A DNA stretch of 64,000 bases from CAWFPR01 sp963817635 (GTDB lineage Bacteria > Acidobacteriota > Vicinamibacteria > Vicinamibacterales > 2-12-FULL-66-21). Position 1 is the stretch's first letter. Every line of letters starts with the position of its first letter. A program made the position numbers and the translations under genes. Of the stretch, positions 8,906-20,284 are shown in pieces. The stretch covers positions 1 to 64,000 of the forward strand of contig CAWFPR010000032.1 in the NCBI GenBank assembly GCA_963817635.1. Reading direction: 5' to 3'. The notes beneath the pieces were generated by a model, which did no database searches, was not told the origin of the DNA, and saw only the letters and a program-made list of their open reading frames with translations.

Positions 8906-9689
8906 ATGCATCGACTGAACGCGCGGCTCACGAACCAGGACGGCACGGCGCTCATCATCGCGCTCATGTCGATGATGCTGCTCACCGCGCTCGCGGCGGC
9001 CGTCATCATGGTCGGCACGACCGAGACGCGAATCGCGGCCAACTACCGAAACGGGCAGGAGGCGCTTTACGCGGCCGATGCCGCGGTCGAGCGGGTGATG
9101 CAGGACCTGCTCCTGATTCCCCGGTGGAACGACATCCTGTCGGGATCCGTGCAGTCCAGTTTCGTCGGCGGCGATCCGGGCGCCCCGATTAACCTGCCCG
9201 GCGGCGGCATGGCGACGCTGTGCGCGGCGGCGTGCGGCGTCAACACGGCGACCGGTCAGCTCCAGGCCATCACCGACGCGCAGGCGGTCTGGGGCGCGAA
9301 CAACCCGCGTGTGGAAGTTGTTCGCGTGGGGGCCGTTGAGCAACATGCTGCCCAACGATCGCATCGACAGCAACATGTACGTGGTCGTGTGGGTGGCCGA
9401 CGATCCGGCCGACGGTGTCGATCTCAACACACCCGACGGCAACCCGCTGATCGATTCCAACGGGGTCCTGACGCTCCACGCCGAGGCGTTCGGCCCCGGC
9501 GGCACGCGCAAAACAATCGAGGTGACGATCGCGCGCACGTCGAGCACGGAAATCGAGCGCGGGCAGGTCGCCCAGCGCGGCCAGGAAGAACTGAACCAGC
9601 GTGCGCGCAAGGCCGCGGTACAAACGCCGGGCAAGGCGCTCACCAACATGCGCATGGGCGTGACCGCGGGCGGGCTGGCGGTGCAGTGA
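8906..9689 (+). CDS. Minor pilin, PilX family, one frameshift
   Basis: About 261 residues. The N-terminus MHRLNARLTNQDGTALIIALMSMMLLTALAAA is PilX-like: a hydrophobic helix after Gly without the usual FTLxE, then GTTETRIAANYRNGQEALYAADAAVER, a segment I associate with the PilX N-terminal family. The frame shifts near 9312 and resumes as LFAWGPLSNMLPNDRIDSNMYVVVWVADDP through to the stop at 9687-9689. The stop overlaps the PilY1 ATG. In pilus systems PilX is part of the tip complex; here it lies directly before PilY1 as usual. Confidence 0.75.
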
Positions 9690-12600
9690 TGAAGAAAAGA
9701 CGTTCGGCCATCGGCGCGCTCGCGGCAATCGCCACCATGTGGTGGACTGCGACCGTGTCCGCGCAACTCAATCCGCTCCTGTTCCTCAAGCGCGTGCCAC
9801 CCACGGTCATCGTGGTGTTCGACACGTCGCTCCGCATGCTCGAGGACGGCAACGGCAACTTCTACGACCCGAACTTCTATTCGACAACGGCGGACCCGGC
9901 AGTCATGGCGGCGTTTCCAGGCATCAATCCCGCGACGACCAAGACATACCGCCGCGTGTTCCGGAACCTGCAGTACGCCGCGGCGCCAGCGAAGTACACC
10001 GCCGATACCATCACGGCCGCCGCAGCGGTCTGGGATCCAGCCAACGGCGCCACGTCCAACGACGCCGCGGACCTCGCGTTCCTCGACAGCACCCGCTACA
10101 ACATCGCCAGGAGCGGCCTGTCGGCAGCGGTCGCGGAAAACAAGGGCAGCACGTTCCGCTGGGGGCTCATCCGGCTGCGGCAGAACGCTCCGGCCTGGCG
10201 CGCGGGTGCCAACTGCGACAAGCCCGTGACGGTCACGGCCGACCCTGCACTGACCAGCCTCGGCGATTCGGCCCCCTGTAATGCCGGCGGCGTCGTCACC
10301 GGAAACTACGCCATCTATGCGCCGAGCGTCGCGGCGGCAAGCTACGCGCAGGCCGCTCCGCCGGCCGGAACCGTCGTCGTCGCGCCGGCCGCCAATACGG
10401 CCGGCAGCATCGTCACGCTGCTCGCGCGCGGTCCGAACAATGCGGCGGCCTTGATCCCGGCTGGCGCCGGCGGCGTTGGTTACGAGGATCGACCGCTTGC
10501 GTATGCGCTCGAAGACGCGAAGACCGCAGCGTCCGGCGCCATGGCGGCTGATTCGGCGGCCAATCGGAGCTGTCGCAACACGATTGTCGTGCTCATCACG
10601 TCGGGGAAGAATTCCGGAGATAACCCGTATGTCGCCGCACACGACTCGGCCGTGGTGGCGTCCTCGTTCACGGCTGTCGCCGGCGGCGGCGTCACCCGGC
10701 ACGTGCCGATCTACGTGGTCGCGGTGAAGCCGGCAGTCGCCGACGAGGCGTCGCTGCGGGCCGTGGCCGCGAACAGCGGCGGGACATATCGCAACGCGAC
10801 AACCGCCGCCGATGTCACGGCTGCCGTGAACTACGCCGTGCAGGCCGGCTTCGCGCGCGCCAACGACGTCGATGCCGTCCAGCCGAGCGAATACGTGCCG
10901 GTCAGTCCGATCGTGGGCACCGTCAACCTGAAGAACGCGCGGGACGCCGGCGGCGTGGCGCTGCCGAACACAGACATCCTGACGCAACCCGGCGGCCAGC
11001 CCGTGCCGCAGCGCAGCAACATGATGCTGACCGCAGGCTTCACGCTGCCTGGCTTCGACGGTTCCCTCCGGGCGTTCCGTGCTTTCAAGCCGGTCGCCGA
11101 TGCAACCAAGGTCATCGGGTGGAAGTTCGTGAACGACGGGACGAAACTGTGGCCCGATCTCGACGGACGGCCTGCGCTGGCCGGCAGGGCACGCACGCCG
11201 TCGAATCCGGACGCCCGCAATATCTACACGTTCATCCCCGATGGCAGCGGCGGAGGGTCGGTGGTGGCCTTCACGACGGCAAACGCAGCACTCCTCCAGC
11301 CGCACATGGGCGCGGCGGCAGCCACCGCCAGCATCATTGGCGCCGTGCGGGCGGCCGGCATCGGCGCGATCATCGGCTCGACACCTGCGATCATGGACCC
11401 GCCGTCGCTCGATCCGCCGCCCGACGAGGATTACGGCAGGAGTGACGCGGCCGCGACGTTTGCCGGCCGCCACAAGGATCGGCGGGCGGTCATCTTCGTC
11501 GGGGCCAATGACGGCATGATCCACGCGATCGACGCGCGGACCGGCTACGAGGTCTGGGCGTTCATTCCCTACAACCTGCTGCCCAAGCTGCGGACCCTGC
11601 GGGACGGACAGCCAGTCGAGCAGTTCGACTACTTCGTGGACAGTTCGCCGAAAATCGCGGAAGTCAAGATCGGCGTCGAGTGGCGGAGCCTCCTGCTGAT
11701 CGGCGAGGGTCCCGGCGGTCTCTTCTATCAAGCCTTCGACGTGTCGGAGGCCGGCATGGGGGTGGACCCGACACTCGACGACATTGGTGCCGTCTCGTCC
11801 ATGCTCGCCCGTTTCGACACCCCGGACGAATCGATCCAGTTCAAGTGGGCATTCCCCAACTACGACAGCTTCGATCCCAGCTACACGGCGACCTTCGCCG
11901 TGGCCGACGGTACGCCGGGCGGAGTGCTGAAGCTCTGGGGCGACCTGAAGGCGACGGCATCGTACGCGGAGAAGACCGTCGGCTTCGCCTGGTCGGACCC
12001 CGCCGTCGGGGCGCTCGACGCCAACCGTGATTCCACCGCTGTCATCGTCGGGTCCGGCTACTTCCCGGATGTCGAGGCATCCATCCCGAACCGCGGGGCG
12101 GGCGCGCCCAAGGCCGGCAATGCGATGTACCTGCTGGACGTGGACACCGGCCTGCCGCTCGGAAACGAGGCCGGGGCCACGTGTCCGACCATCTCGAGCG
12201 GAGCGGGGTCGGGTGCCGGGTGCGTCACAATCGGAGACGTCGCGGCCAACGGTCGCAAGAATGCGCTCCAGGCGGACCCGACTGCCGCCGGCGAAAGCGG
12301 CGGCGTGGCCGTCACCAAGGCGTATCTCGGCGACGTGGACGGCAAGTACTGGCGTTTCAGTTTCACACCCGAGGGGGTCATCTCTGCCGACCTGATGGTG
12401 GACACCGGCGTACCGATCTATGCCTCGTCGGCCCTCCTGTTCGTCGGCAGCCAGGACGTCTACATGTTCTTCGCCACGGGCAGCGACCTGCTTCCGGCCA
12501 CGGCGCCGGGCGGGACCGGCGTGTTCCGCCTCTATGGCCTGAAGGACAACTACCCGGCAGCGGGCGCAACCACAAAGTTCGCGAGGAACCTGACCGCTGT

Positions 12601-12982
12601 CGTCGCGGTGGGCGGGCTGGCGACCGGCGAGCGCCCCTCGACGTCCCCTTCGGTCGCCGGCGACATCATCTTCTACACGACCACTGTGGAGAACGCGGGG
12701 ACGCCCTGCGGGGATTACTCGTCGAATCTCTATGCGCTGACGTACGCCGGAGGTGCGGCGTACGATGCAAACAACAACGGGACGCTCGACAACAACGAGA
12801 GCCCGATCGTGAAGACGCTGGCCGGCCGCGCGACGTCGCCCTTCATCGTCGACCAGCACCTGTATGTGGGGACCTCCGGGGGCACGGGCGCGTTCCTGCA
12901 GGCGTTCGGCGATCCGGAGGACTTCAACAACGGCATCGGGCAGGTGGGCGTCCGCATCCTGTCCTGGCGGGAAATCCGGTAG
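9689..12982 (+). CDS. PilY1-like pilus tip adhesin
   Basis: A 1097-residue secreted protein. A signal peptide (about 1-25) precedes a von Willebrand A-like region starting TVIVVFDTSLRM (Asp45), whose metal site is only partly kept (DTSLR instead of DxSxS). The C-terminal half is a PilY1 beta-propeller, opening near DYGRSDAAATFAGRHKDRRAVIFVGANDGMIHAIDA and including LLLIGEGPGGLFYQAFDVS. An EF-hand-like loop, DANNNGTLDNNE, lies near the end and may bind calcium. PilY1 proteins cap the pilus, promote extension and adhere to surfaces. It follows PilX with a four-base overlap (ATGA), and its stop overlaps the next GTG. Confidence 0.88.
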   Translation: MKKRRSAIGALAAIATMWWTATVSAQLNPLLFLKRVPPTVIVVFDTSLRMLEDGNGNFYDPNFYSTTADPAVMAAFPGINPATTKTYRRVFRNLQYAAAPAKYTADTITAAAAVWDPANGATSNDAADLAFLDSTRYNIARSGLSAAVAENKGSTFRWGLIRLRQNAPAWRAGANCDKPVTVTADPALTSLGDSAPCNAGGVVTGNYAIYAPSVAAASYAQAAPPAGTVVVAPAANTAGSIVTLLARGPNNAAALIPAGAGGVGYEDRPLAYALEDAKTAASGAMAADSAANRSCRNTIVVLITSGKNSGDNPYVAAHDSAVVASSFTAVAGGGVTRHVPIYVVAVKPAVADEASLRAVAANSGGTYRNATTAADVTAAVNYAVQAGFARANDVDAVQPSEYVPVSPIVGTVNLKNARDAGGVALPNTDILTQPGGQPVPQRSNMMLTAGFTLPGFDGSLRAFRAFKPVADATKVIGWKFVNDGTKLWPDLDGRPALAGRARTPSNPDARNIYTFIPDGSGGGSVVAFTTANAALLQPHMGAAAATASIIGAVRAAGIGAIIGSTPAIMDPPSLDPPPDEDYGRSDAAATFAGRHKDRRAVIFVGANDGMIHAIDARTGYEVWAFIPYNLLPKLRTLRDGQPVEQFDYFVDSSPKIAEVKIGVEWRSLLLIGEGPGGLFYQAFDVSEAGMGVDPTLDDIGAVSSMLARFDTPDESIQFKWAFPNYDSFDPSYTATFAVADGTPGGVLKLWGDLKATASYAEKTVGFAWSDPAVGALDANRDSTAVIVGSGYFPDVEASIPNRGAGAPKAGNAMYLLDVDTGLPLGNEAGATCPTISSGAGSGAGCVTIGDVAANGRKNALQADPTAAGESGGVAVTKAYLGDVDGKYWRFSFTPEGVISADLMVDTGVPIYASSALLFVGSQDVYMFFATGSDLLPATAPGGTGVFRLYGLKDNYPAAGATTKFARNLTAVVAVGGLATGERPSTSPSVAGDIIFYTTTVENAGTPCGDYSSNLYALTYAGGAAYDANNNGTLDNNESPIVKTLAGRATSPFIVDQHLYVGTSGGTGAFLQAFGDPEDFNNGIGQVGVRILSWREIR

Positions 12983-13905
12983 TGCGCCCGGAACGAGGCG
13001 GGCGCCAGCCGGTCACGTGTCCACAGTGCGGGGCGAAGGTCCGCGGCGATCGGCGCCGCTGTCCGCGATGCCGCGTTGTGATGTCGCCGGTGGTGGACGT
13101 AGCGGCCGTCGCCCGGTCGAGCCGCCGGATGGCCCGGATCAGCGCGGCGCTTGGCATCGGCTTCGTCCTGATCGTGGGCGGGCTGTGGGTGACGCGTCAG
13201 CCGGCGCCCGTGCCCGCGCCGGCCCGGCCGGCTGCCGATCCGTTTGCCGCGCGACGTCCCACTCCGGCCATCGAGGGCGTAGCTCCGTCGGGGGCCGCGC
13301 TCCCCGCCGAACGCCCCTTCCTGGAGCCGTCGGGCGCGGGGGTGATCGCGTACGGCGCAGGCGATCTGGCCACCTCGCTGGAGCAGTTCCGGACGGCGGT
13401 GGAGCAGAATCCGCAGGATGCGGAATCCTGGAGCAACCTCGGGCAGGTGCTGGTGAAAATGAATCGCACCGCCGAGGCGCTGCCAGCCTTCGATCGTGCC
13501 ATCGCCCTGCTTCCCGGCCGCTGGGCGTACCGATTCAACCAGGCGCGCGCGCTCGGGCTTGTCGGGCGCCTGGAGGAATCCATTGCGGCCTATCGCGTCT
13601 CGCAGCAGCTGTTTCCTGCTGACTATGCGACGACGTTCAACCTGGCACTCGCGCTGCACAAGAAAGGGGACGACGAGGCCGCAATCGAGCAGTACCAGAA
13701 GGCGATCGCGCTCAACCCGGGTGACGCGTCGTTCCGAATCGCGCTGGCGCTCAGTTACGAACGGCTGAAGAAGCCCGCCGAGGCCGCCGAGGCCTACGGC
13801 GAGGCTCTGCGGCTGGCGCCGTCCGCGCCTGACGCCGACTCCGTACGCGCACGGATCGCGCAGTTGACCGGCCAGCCGGCCGCGACGTCCGGCAGAGGCG
13901 CCTGA
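12982..13905 (+). CDS. Zinc-ribbon, membrane-anchored TPR protein
   Basis: 307 residues, starting with a GTG that overlaps the PilY1 stop by one base. An N-terminal zinc ribbon (CPQC...CPRC, residues about 13-31) is followed by one membrane helix (about 52-72), a Pro/Ala-rich linker and at least four TPR units, for example NLGQVLVKMNRTAEALPAFDRAIALLP and NLALALHKKGDDEAAIEQYQKAIALNP. TPRs bind partner proteins. Its place at the end of the minor pilin cassette suggests an assembly or scaffold role for the pilus, which is inference. Confidence 0.78.
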   Translation: MRPERGGRQPVTCPQCGAKVRGDRRRCPRCRVVMSPVVDVAAVARSSRRMARISAALGIGFVLIVGGLWVTRQPAPVPAPARPAADPFAARRPTPAIEGVAPSGAALPAERPFLEPSGAGVIAYGAGDLATSLEQFRTAVEQNPQDAESWSNLGQVLVKMNRTAEALPAFDRAIALLPGRWAYRFNQARALGLVGRLEESIAAYRVSQQLFPADYATTFNLALALHKKGDDEAAIEQYQKAIALNPGDASFRIALALSYERLKKPAEAAEAYGEALRLAPSAPDADSVRARIAQLTGQPAATSGRGA

Positions 13906-13990
13906 GGCGTCACCCGGCGCGAAGCGCGGGACGACGCGCCGCGGTCTGCGCTGTCTGATACACTGGTTCCAGGCTCCCTCGGACACTGCC

Positions 13991-14578
13991 ATGACGCAAT
14001 TGATTCGACGGTATCGTTTGCCGCATCTGGTTGCGGCGTTCGTCGCGCTGGCGACGTGTGCCACGACCGTCTTTGCGCAGACGCCGTCCCTGGCTGAGCT
14101 CGCGAAGAAGGAGCAGGAACGGCGCAAGGCCACCGCTTCGGCCACCAAGGTCATTACCAACAAGGACTTGCCGAAGCCCACCGCGCCACCGCCGGGCACC
14201 CCTGCGCCTGCGGCCGCCGCACCCGCCGAAGCCGGAACTCCTGAGGCTACGGCCGCCGGCGACAAGAAAGCGGAAGAGGACACGGACAAGAACGCCAAGG
14301 ACGAGGCGTACTGGCGCACCCGCATCGCGTCGGCGCGTGAGGAACTGCGCCGCGCGGAGATGTTCCAGGAGGCGCTCCAGAGCCGCATCAACGCGCTCTC
14401 GACAGACTTCGTCAACCGCGACGATCCGTATCAGCGGGCGAAGGTGGCCGAGGATCGGCAGAAGGCCCTCGGCGAGCTCGAGCGTGTGAAGGCCGACATC
14501 GAAAAGACCACCAAGGCCGTCGCCGACATCGAGGAGGAAGGCCGCGTGGCGGGTGTCCCTCCGGGCTGGTTGCGCTGA
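13991..14578 (+). CDS. Secreted coiled-coil protein, function unknown
   Basis: 195 residues. A signal peptide ending ...TTVFAQ (about 1-30) is followed by a charged stretch LAELAKKEQERRKATA, an Ala/Pro-rich linker (about 60-90) and a C-terminal helical region (about 100-185) with the heptad character of a coiled coil (REELRRAEMFQEALQSRINAL, ERVKADIEKTTKAVADIEEE). No catalytic motif is visible. It lies between the pilus TPR protein and the NtrC regulator and may be a periplasmic helper, but I do not recognise a named family. A TACACT near 13959 could be a -10 box; no good -35 is seen. Confidence 0.7.
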   Translation: MTQLIRRYRLPHLVAAFVALATCATTVFAQTPSLAELAKKEQERRKATASATKVITNKDLPKPTAPPPGTPAPAAAAPAEAGTPEATAAGDKKAEEDTDKNAKDEAYWRTRIASAREELRRAEMFQEALQSRINALSTDFVNRDDPYQRAKVAEDRQKALGELERVKADIEKTTKAVADIEEEGRVAGVPPGWLR

Positions 14579-14592
14579 GCGCTCGCGACGGT

Positions 14593-15981
<1,389 letters not shown>

Positions 15982-16004
15982 CTGGCAGACGGCGCAGGCC
16001 GACG

Positions 16005-17111
16005 TCAAGGCCGCAGGCCGGTGGCAATCAGCGCCGCCGTCAGTTCGTCTTCGGACACGTCCGTGACGATCGCCGTTGCCCCGATGGCGGTTGGCAGAAC
16101 GAAGTGCAGGCGCCCGCCGTGCACCTTCTTGTCCCGCTTCGCGGCATCGAGTACCTCGGGCGCGGACAGATCACCCACCGGAGGCAATGGTCCCATTTGC
16201 ATGATGAGCGACCCCAGTCGATCGCGATCGCCCCGGCTCAGGACCCGTCGCGATGCGCCGAGCTCCGCGGCTACGAGCATGCCGTAGGCGACCGCCTCGC
16301 CATGGCGGAAACGGCGGTACTTCGTGACCGCCTCGAGCGCATGGCCAGCCGTGTGCCCGAAATTCAGCGTGCGCCGCACGCCCGACTCGCGTTCGTCCTG
16401 CTCCACGATGCGGGCCTTGATGCGGCACGACTCGGCAATGACCGGGAGCAGCGCCGCCTGGTCGCGGGCGAATATCGCCGTCAGGTCGTCTGTCACGCGG
16501 TCGAACAGCGCGGGGCTCGCGATCATGCCGTATTTGACGACCTCGTAGAGTCCGGCGCGAAATTCCCGGCGCGCAAGCGTCGAGAGCACGTCCGGATCGA
16601 TCGCCACCGCGGCGGGCGCGTGGAATGCGCCAATCAGGTTCTTGCCGAGCGCGTGGTTGACGCCGACCTTGCCGCCGACGGCACTGTCCACCTGCGCCAG
16701 CAGCGTCGTCGGCACCTGCACCACCGGCACGCCCCGCAGGTACGTCGCGGCGGCGAAACCGGCGACGTCGCCGACCACGCCGCCCCCGACCGCGATGAGC
16801 GTGGACGCGCGGTCGGCTGCGGCGCGGATCAGCGCATCGTAGATGCGCCCCACGGTGCCGAGGTGCTTGTGCCGCTCGCCGTCGGGAATGAGGATGGGGG
16901 ACTCGCCCGTCAGGCCGTGGAAGCGCGCGGCATGAAAGCGCCAGACCGTCGGGCTCGAAACGATGAAGCGCCGCGCCGGAACCTGTGCCGCGTCGAGGAC
17001 GTCGCCGAGGCGCATCGACCCGCCCGGGGCGATATCGATCCTGTACTGGCCGCCGGCCGCGCGCACGTCGAGCCGGACGGGAGGCGGCACGGAAGGGACG
17101 GAGGCGTTCAT
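16005..17111 (-). CDS. aroB: 3-dehydroquinate synthase
   Basis: 368 residues. AroB converts DAHP to 3-dehydroquinate, the second step of the shikimate pathway, using NAD and a divalent metal in the cytoplasm. Characteristic segments are the NAD-binding IAVGGGVVGDVAGFAAATYLRG, VPTTLLAQVDSAVGGKVGVNH and the metal-binding ARIVEQDERESGVRRTLNFGHTAGHALE followed by RHGEAVAYGM. ATG at 17111 is chosen; the ORF is open 53 codons further upstream but that part is unlike AroB and overlaps nadB. It is divergent from nadB with only 37 bases between the starts. Confidence 0.93.
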   Translation of the reverse strand: MNASVPSVPPPVRLDVRAAGGQYRIDIAPGGSMRLGDVLDAAQVPARRFIVSSPTVWRFHAARFHGLTGESPILIPDGERHKHLGTVGRIYDALIRAAADRASTLIAVGGGVVGDVAGFAAATYLRGVPVVQVPTTLLAQVDSAVGGKVGVNHALGKNLIGAFHAPAAVAIDPDVLSTLARREFRAGLYEVVKYGMIASPALFDRVTDDLTAIFARDQAALLPVIAESCRIKARIVEQDERESGVRRTLNFGHTAGHALEAVTKYRRFRHGEAVAYGMLVAAELGASRRVLSRGDRDRLGSLIMQMGPLPPVGDLSAPEVLDAAKRDKKVHGGRLHFVLPTAIGATAIVTDVSEDELTAALIATGLRP

Positions 17112-17148
17112 CGGGTGGCGGTGGTAGGATAACAGCATCGGCAACGGC

Positions 17149-18699
17149 GTGGATCTTCGCGCGGATTTCCTCATCATCGGCAGCGGCATCGCGGCCCTTC
17201 GCGCAGCAGCGGAGCTGGCCGGCGCCGGCGACGTCCTGATCCTCACCAAGGCAGAGCCACGGGAAGGCAATACCGGCTACGCCCAGGGAGGCATTGCGGC
17301 CGCCGTCGGCGCGGGCGATTCGCCCGACCTTCACGCGGCCGACACCATCGCCGCCGGGGCGGGGCTCTGCGACGAAGCCGCCGTGCGGGTGCTCGTGGAG
17401 GAAGGCCCCGCGTACGTCCGCGAGCTCATGGCGTGGGGCGTGCGCTTCGACCGCGACGCGGACGGTCAGCCGGCCCTCGCCGTCGAGGGGGCGCACAGCG
17501 CCCGTCGCGTGCTGCATGCGAGCGATGCCACCGGCCGCGAGATCGCCCGCGTCCTGTGGGCGCGCGCGTCCTGTCTGCCCCGCGTCCGGGCCCACGACCA
17601 CGCGCGGGTCGTCGAGCTGATGATCGCCGGGAACCGCTGCGTGGGCGCGCGCTTCCTGGCCGACGATGGATCGAGCCAGGTGGCGGAAGCCGGCGTCGTG
17701 CTGCTCGCAACCGGCGGGGCGGGGCAGGTCTACAGTCAGACCACGAATCCCGCGGTGGCGACCGGCGACGGCGTCGCCATGGCCTATCGCGCGGGGGCCG
17801 GGGTCGCGGACCTGGAGTTCGTCCAGTTCCACCCGACCGCGCTCAACGTCCCGGGCGAACCGCGATTCCTGCTGTCCGAGGCGCTGCGCGGCGAGGGTGC
17901 GCGCCTGCTGAACGCGGACGGCGAGGCGTTCATGGCGCGCTACGATCCCATGGGCGACCTCGCGCCCCGCGATCGGGTCGCGCGCGGCATCGCGCGCGAG
18001 GTGATACGGACCGGACGGCCCGTCTACCTGTCGCTCGAGCAGCTCGACCCCGAGTTCGTGCACGGGCGCTTTCCGCTCATTGCCGAGGCGTGCCGCCACG
18101 CGGGACTGGATCTCGCGCGCCAGCCGATCCCGATCGGGCCGGCCGCGCACTACGTCATGGGCGGCGTCCTCACGGATCTCGACGGGCGCACGACGATCGA
18201 CGGGCTGTTCGCCGCTGGCGAGGTGGCCTGCACGGGCGTGCACGGCGCGAATCGCCTGGCCAGCAATTCGCTGCTCGAAGGCCTCGTGTTCGGCGCGCGT
18301 GCCGGCCGCGCGATGCGGGACGCGCCGCGGGCGCGGGGTGTCAGTGTCGCGACCCCGGAGCCTCCGGCGGGCCAGCCACAGTCTCCGGACCTTGCCGCCC
18401 TCGCGCGCCAGGTCCAGGAAGTGATGTGGCGCGAGGTGGGCATGTTCCGCGATCGCGCGGGCCTCGAGCGGGCGCTCGCCCTGCTCGAACCCGCCTGGCA
18501 GGACCTCGACCGCCAGGTGCAGGAAGGTGTGGTGCTCGACCACGAAGGCTGGCGCGCGATGAGCATCGTGTCGCTGGGTCGGCTGATTGCGCGTGCCGCG
18601 CTTCGGCGTGAAGAGAGCCGCGGCGCCCACTACCGCGCCGATTTCCCGGAGCGGGACGAGATACACTGGAAGCGGCGCGTGACGGAGCGTCGCGAGTAG
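17149..18699 (+). CDS. nadB: L-aspartate oxidase
   Basis: 516 residues, starting with GTG. NadB oxidises L-aspartate to iminoaspartate with FAD in de novo NAD synthesis. Seen are the FAD-binding DFLIIGSGIAALRAAAELA (5-23), EGNTGYAQGGIAAAVG, and the succinate dehydrogenase/fumarate reductase family blocks LEFVQFHPTAL, RGEGARLLNADGEAFM and HYVMGGVLTDLDGRTTIDGLFAAGEVACTG followed by HGANRLASNSLLEGLVFG. The absence of a [4Fe-4S] or membrane partner nearby supports NadB over SdhA. nadA and nadC are not in the window. Confidence 0.93.
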   Translation: MDLRADFLIIGSGIAALRAAAELAGAGDVLILTKAEPREGNTGYAQGGIAAAVGAGDSPDLHAADTIAAGAGLCDEAAVRVLVEEGPAYVRELMAWGVRFDRDADGQPALAVEGAHSARRVLHASDATGREIARVLWARASCLPRVRAHDHARVVELMIAGNRCVGARFLADDGSSQVAEAGVVLLATGGAGQVYSQTTNPAVATGDGVAMAYRAGAGVADLEFVQFHPTALNVPGEPRFLLSEALRGEGARLLNADGEAFMARYDPMGDLAPRDRVARGIAREVIRTGRPVYLSLEQLDPEFVHGRFPLIAEACRHAGLDLARQPIPIGPAAHYVMGGVLTDLDGRTTIDGLFAAGEVACTGVHGANRLASNSLLEGLVFGARAGRAMRDAPRARGVSVATPEPPAGQPQSPDLAALARQVQEVMWREVGMFRDRAGLERALALLEPAWQDLDRQVQEGVVLDHEGWRAMSIVSLGRLIARAALRREESRGAHYRADFPERDEIHWKRRVTERRE

Positions 18700-18727
18700 G
18701 GCTCGGGGCTCAAGGCTCGAGGGCGGG
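18700..18727. repeat. Heptad array right after the nadB stop
   Basis: Four consecutive 7-base units follow the nadB TAG directly: GGCTCGG, GGCTCAA, GGCTCGA, GGGCGGG. The first three share GGCTC. The array fills half of the short gap before proS. Confidence 0.6.
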
Positions 18728-18758
18728 CGTTTCGGCGCAGGAGTGAGGATTTTCAGGG

Positions 18759-20284
18759 ATGGCAGAACAGGGCGTTGGGAAGGCCGACAAGGCGAAGGGC
18801 GACAGGAAAGACGCGCTGGTGACCGAGATCACGCCGCAGTCGGAGGATTTCTCGCGCTGGTACCTCGACGTCGTGCGCCGCGCGGAGCTGGCCGACTACA
18901 CGCCCGTCAAGGGCTGCATGGCCATCCGGCCGTACGGGTATGCGATCTGGGAACTGATCCAGCAGGGGCTCGACCGTCGCTTCAAGGCGACCGGGCACGT
19001 GAACGCCTACTTCCCGCTCTTCATCCCCGAGAAGCTCCTGATGCGGGAGGCCGAGCACGTCGAGGGCTTCTCGCCGCAGGTCGCGTGGGTCACCCGCGGC
19101 GGCGACGAAGATCTCGAAGAGCGCCTGGCGATCCGCCCGACCTCCGAAGTCATCATCGGCACGATGTACGCGAAGTGGGTCAAGTCGTGGCGCGATCTGC
19201 CCGTCCTCATCAACCAGTGGGCCAACGTCGTCCGCTGGGAGAAGGTGACGCGGCCGTTCCTGCGGACGACCGAGTTCCTCTGGCAGGAAGGGCACACGGC
19301 GCACGAGACGGCGGAGGAGGCCCAGGAAGAGACGATGCGGATTCTCGGCATCTACAAGGAGTTCTGCGAACGGAACTCGCGATGCCGGTCGTCGACGGGC
19401 AGAAGAGCGAGAGCGAGAAGTTCGCCGGCGCCTCGCGGACCTATTCCATCGAAGCGATGATGGGCGACGGCCGCGCGCTCCAGGCGGGCACCTCCCACAA
19501 CCTCGGACAGAACTTCGCGAAGGCCTTCGAGATCCAGTTCCAGGGGCGCGACAAGACCGTGCAGCACGCGTGGACGACGTCGTGGGGCGTCTCGACGCGC
19601 CTGATCGGCGGCGTCATCATGACGCACGGCGACGACAGCGGCCTGATCCTGCCGCCGCGCGTCGCGCCCTACCAGGTGGTCATCGTGCCGATCCCGCGGG
19701 GGAACTGGCAGGAGACGGTGCTGCCGAAGGCGAAGGCGATCCAGGCCGAGCTCGAGGGCCATGGCGTGCGCGTGATGCTGGACGATCGGGACGCCTATAC
19801 GCCCGGCTGGAAGTTCGCCGAGTGGGAGCTGCGCGGCGTGCCGCTGCGCCTGGAAATCGGTCCGAAGGACATCGAGAAGTCATCCGTCATGCTCGCGCGG
19901 CGCGACACGCGCGAGAAGGCGCCGGCCGCGATGGACGGTCTCGCGGCGACCATCGTCGGGCTGCTCGAGGCGATTCAGTCGTCGCTCTACCGGCGTGCCC
20001 TCACGTTCCGCGAAGAGCACACCCAGCGCGTGGGCTCCTACGACGAGTTCAAGGCCGTCATGGAAGGGCGGCCCGGCTTCGTCATTGCGGGCTGGTGCGG
20101 CAGCGCCGACTGCGAGGCCGAGATCAAGGCGGAGACGCAGGCGACGCTGCGCAACATTCCCTTCGACACCCGCGCGGCCGAAGGTCGTTCGGGGCAGGCG
20201 GGCGAAGGCGGGCACGTCACCGCGACATGTGTCAAGTGCGGCAGGCCGTCGTCGGGCGAAGCCTGGTTCGCCAAGGCCTACTGA
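18759..20284 (+). CDS. proS: Prolyl-tRNA synthetase, archaeal/eukaryal-type, one frameshift
   Basis: About 508 residues. It charges tRNA-Pro. The class II catalytic core includes the motif 2 region NVVRWEKVTRPFLRTTEFLWQEGHTAH and the motif 3-side block FEIQFQGRDKTVQHAWTTSWGVSTRLIGG. The protein lacks the editing insertion of the usual bacterial enzyme and instead ends with a zinc-type domain (WCGSADCE...CVKCGRPS) and the C-terminal FAKAY, marks of the archaeal/eukaryal type that some bacteria also use. The frame changes by one near 19372 (CERN versus TELAMPVVDG), where one missing base would restore it. The stop overlaps the ATG of the next gene. Confidence 0.88.

Noticed and set aside
8840..12859. 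A 1339-residue open frame on the minus strand opposite the PilX/PilY1 genes
   Set aside because: Its composition (Arg, Gly, Val, His, Asp) is that of a GC-rich shadow frame, it has no domain motifs, and the plus strand there encodes clear pilus proteins.
16171..18666. An 831-residue minus-strand open frame across nadB and aroB
   Set aside because: It is antisense to nadB and shifted against aroB; both real genes show strong family motifs.
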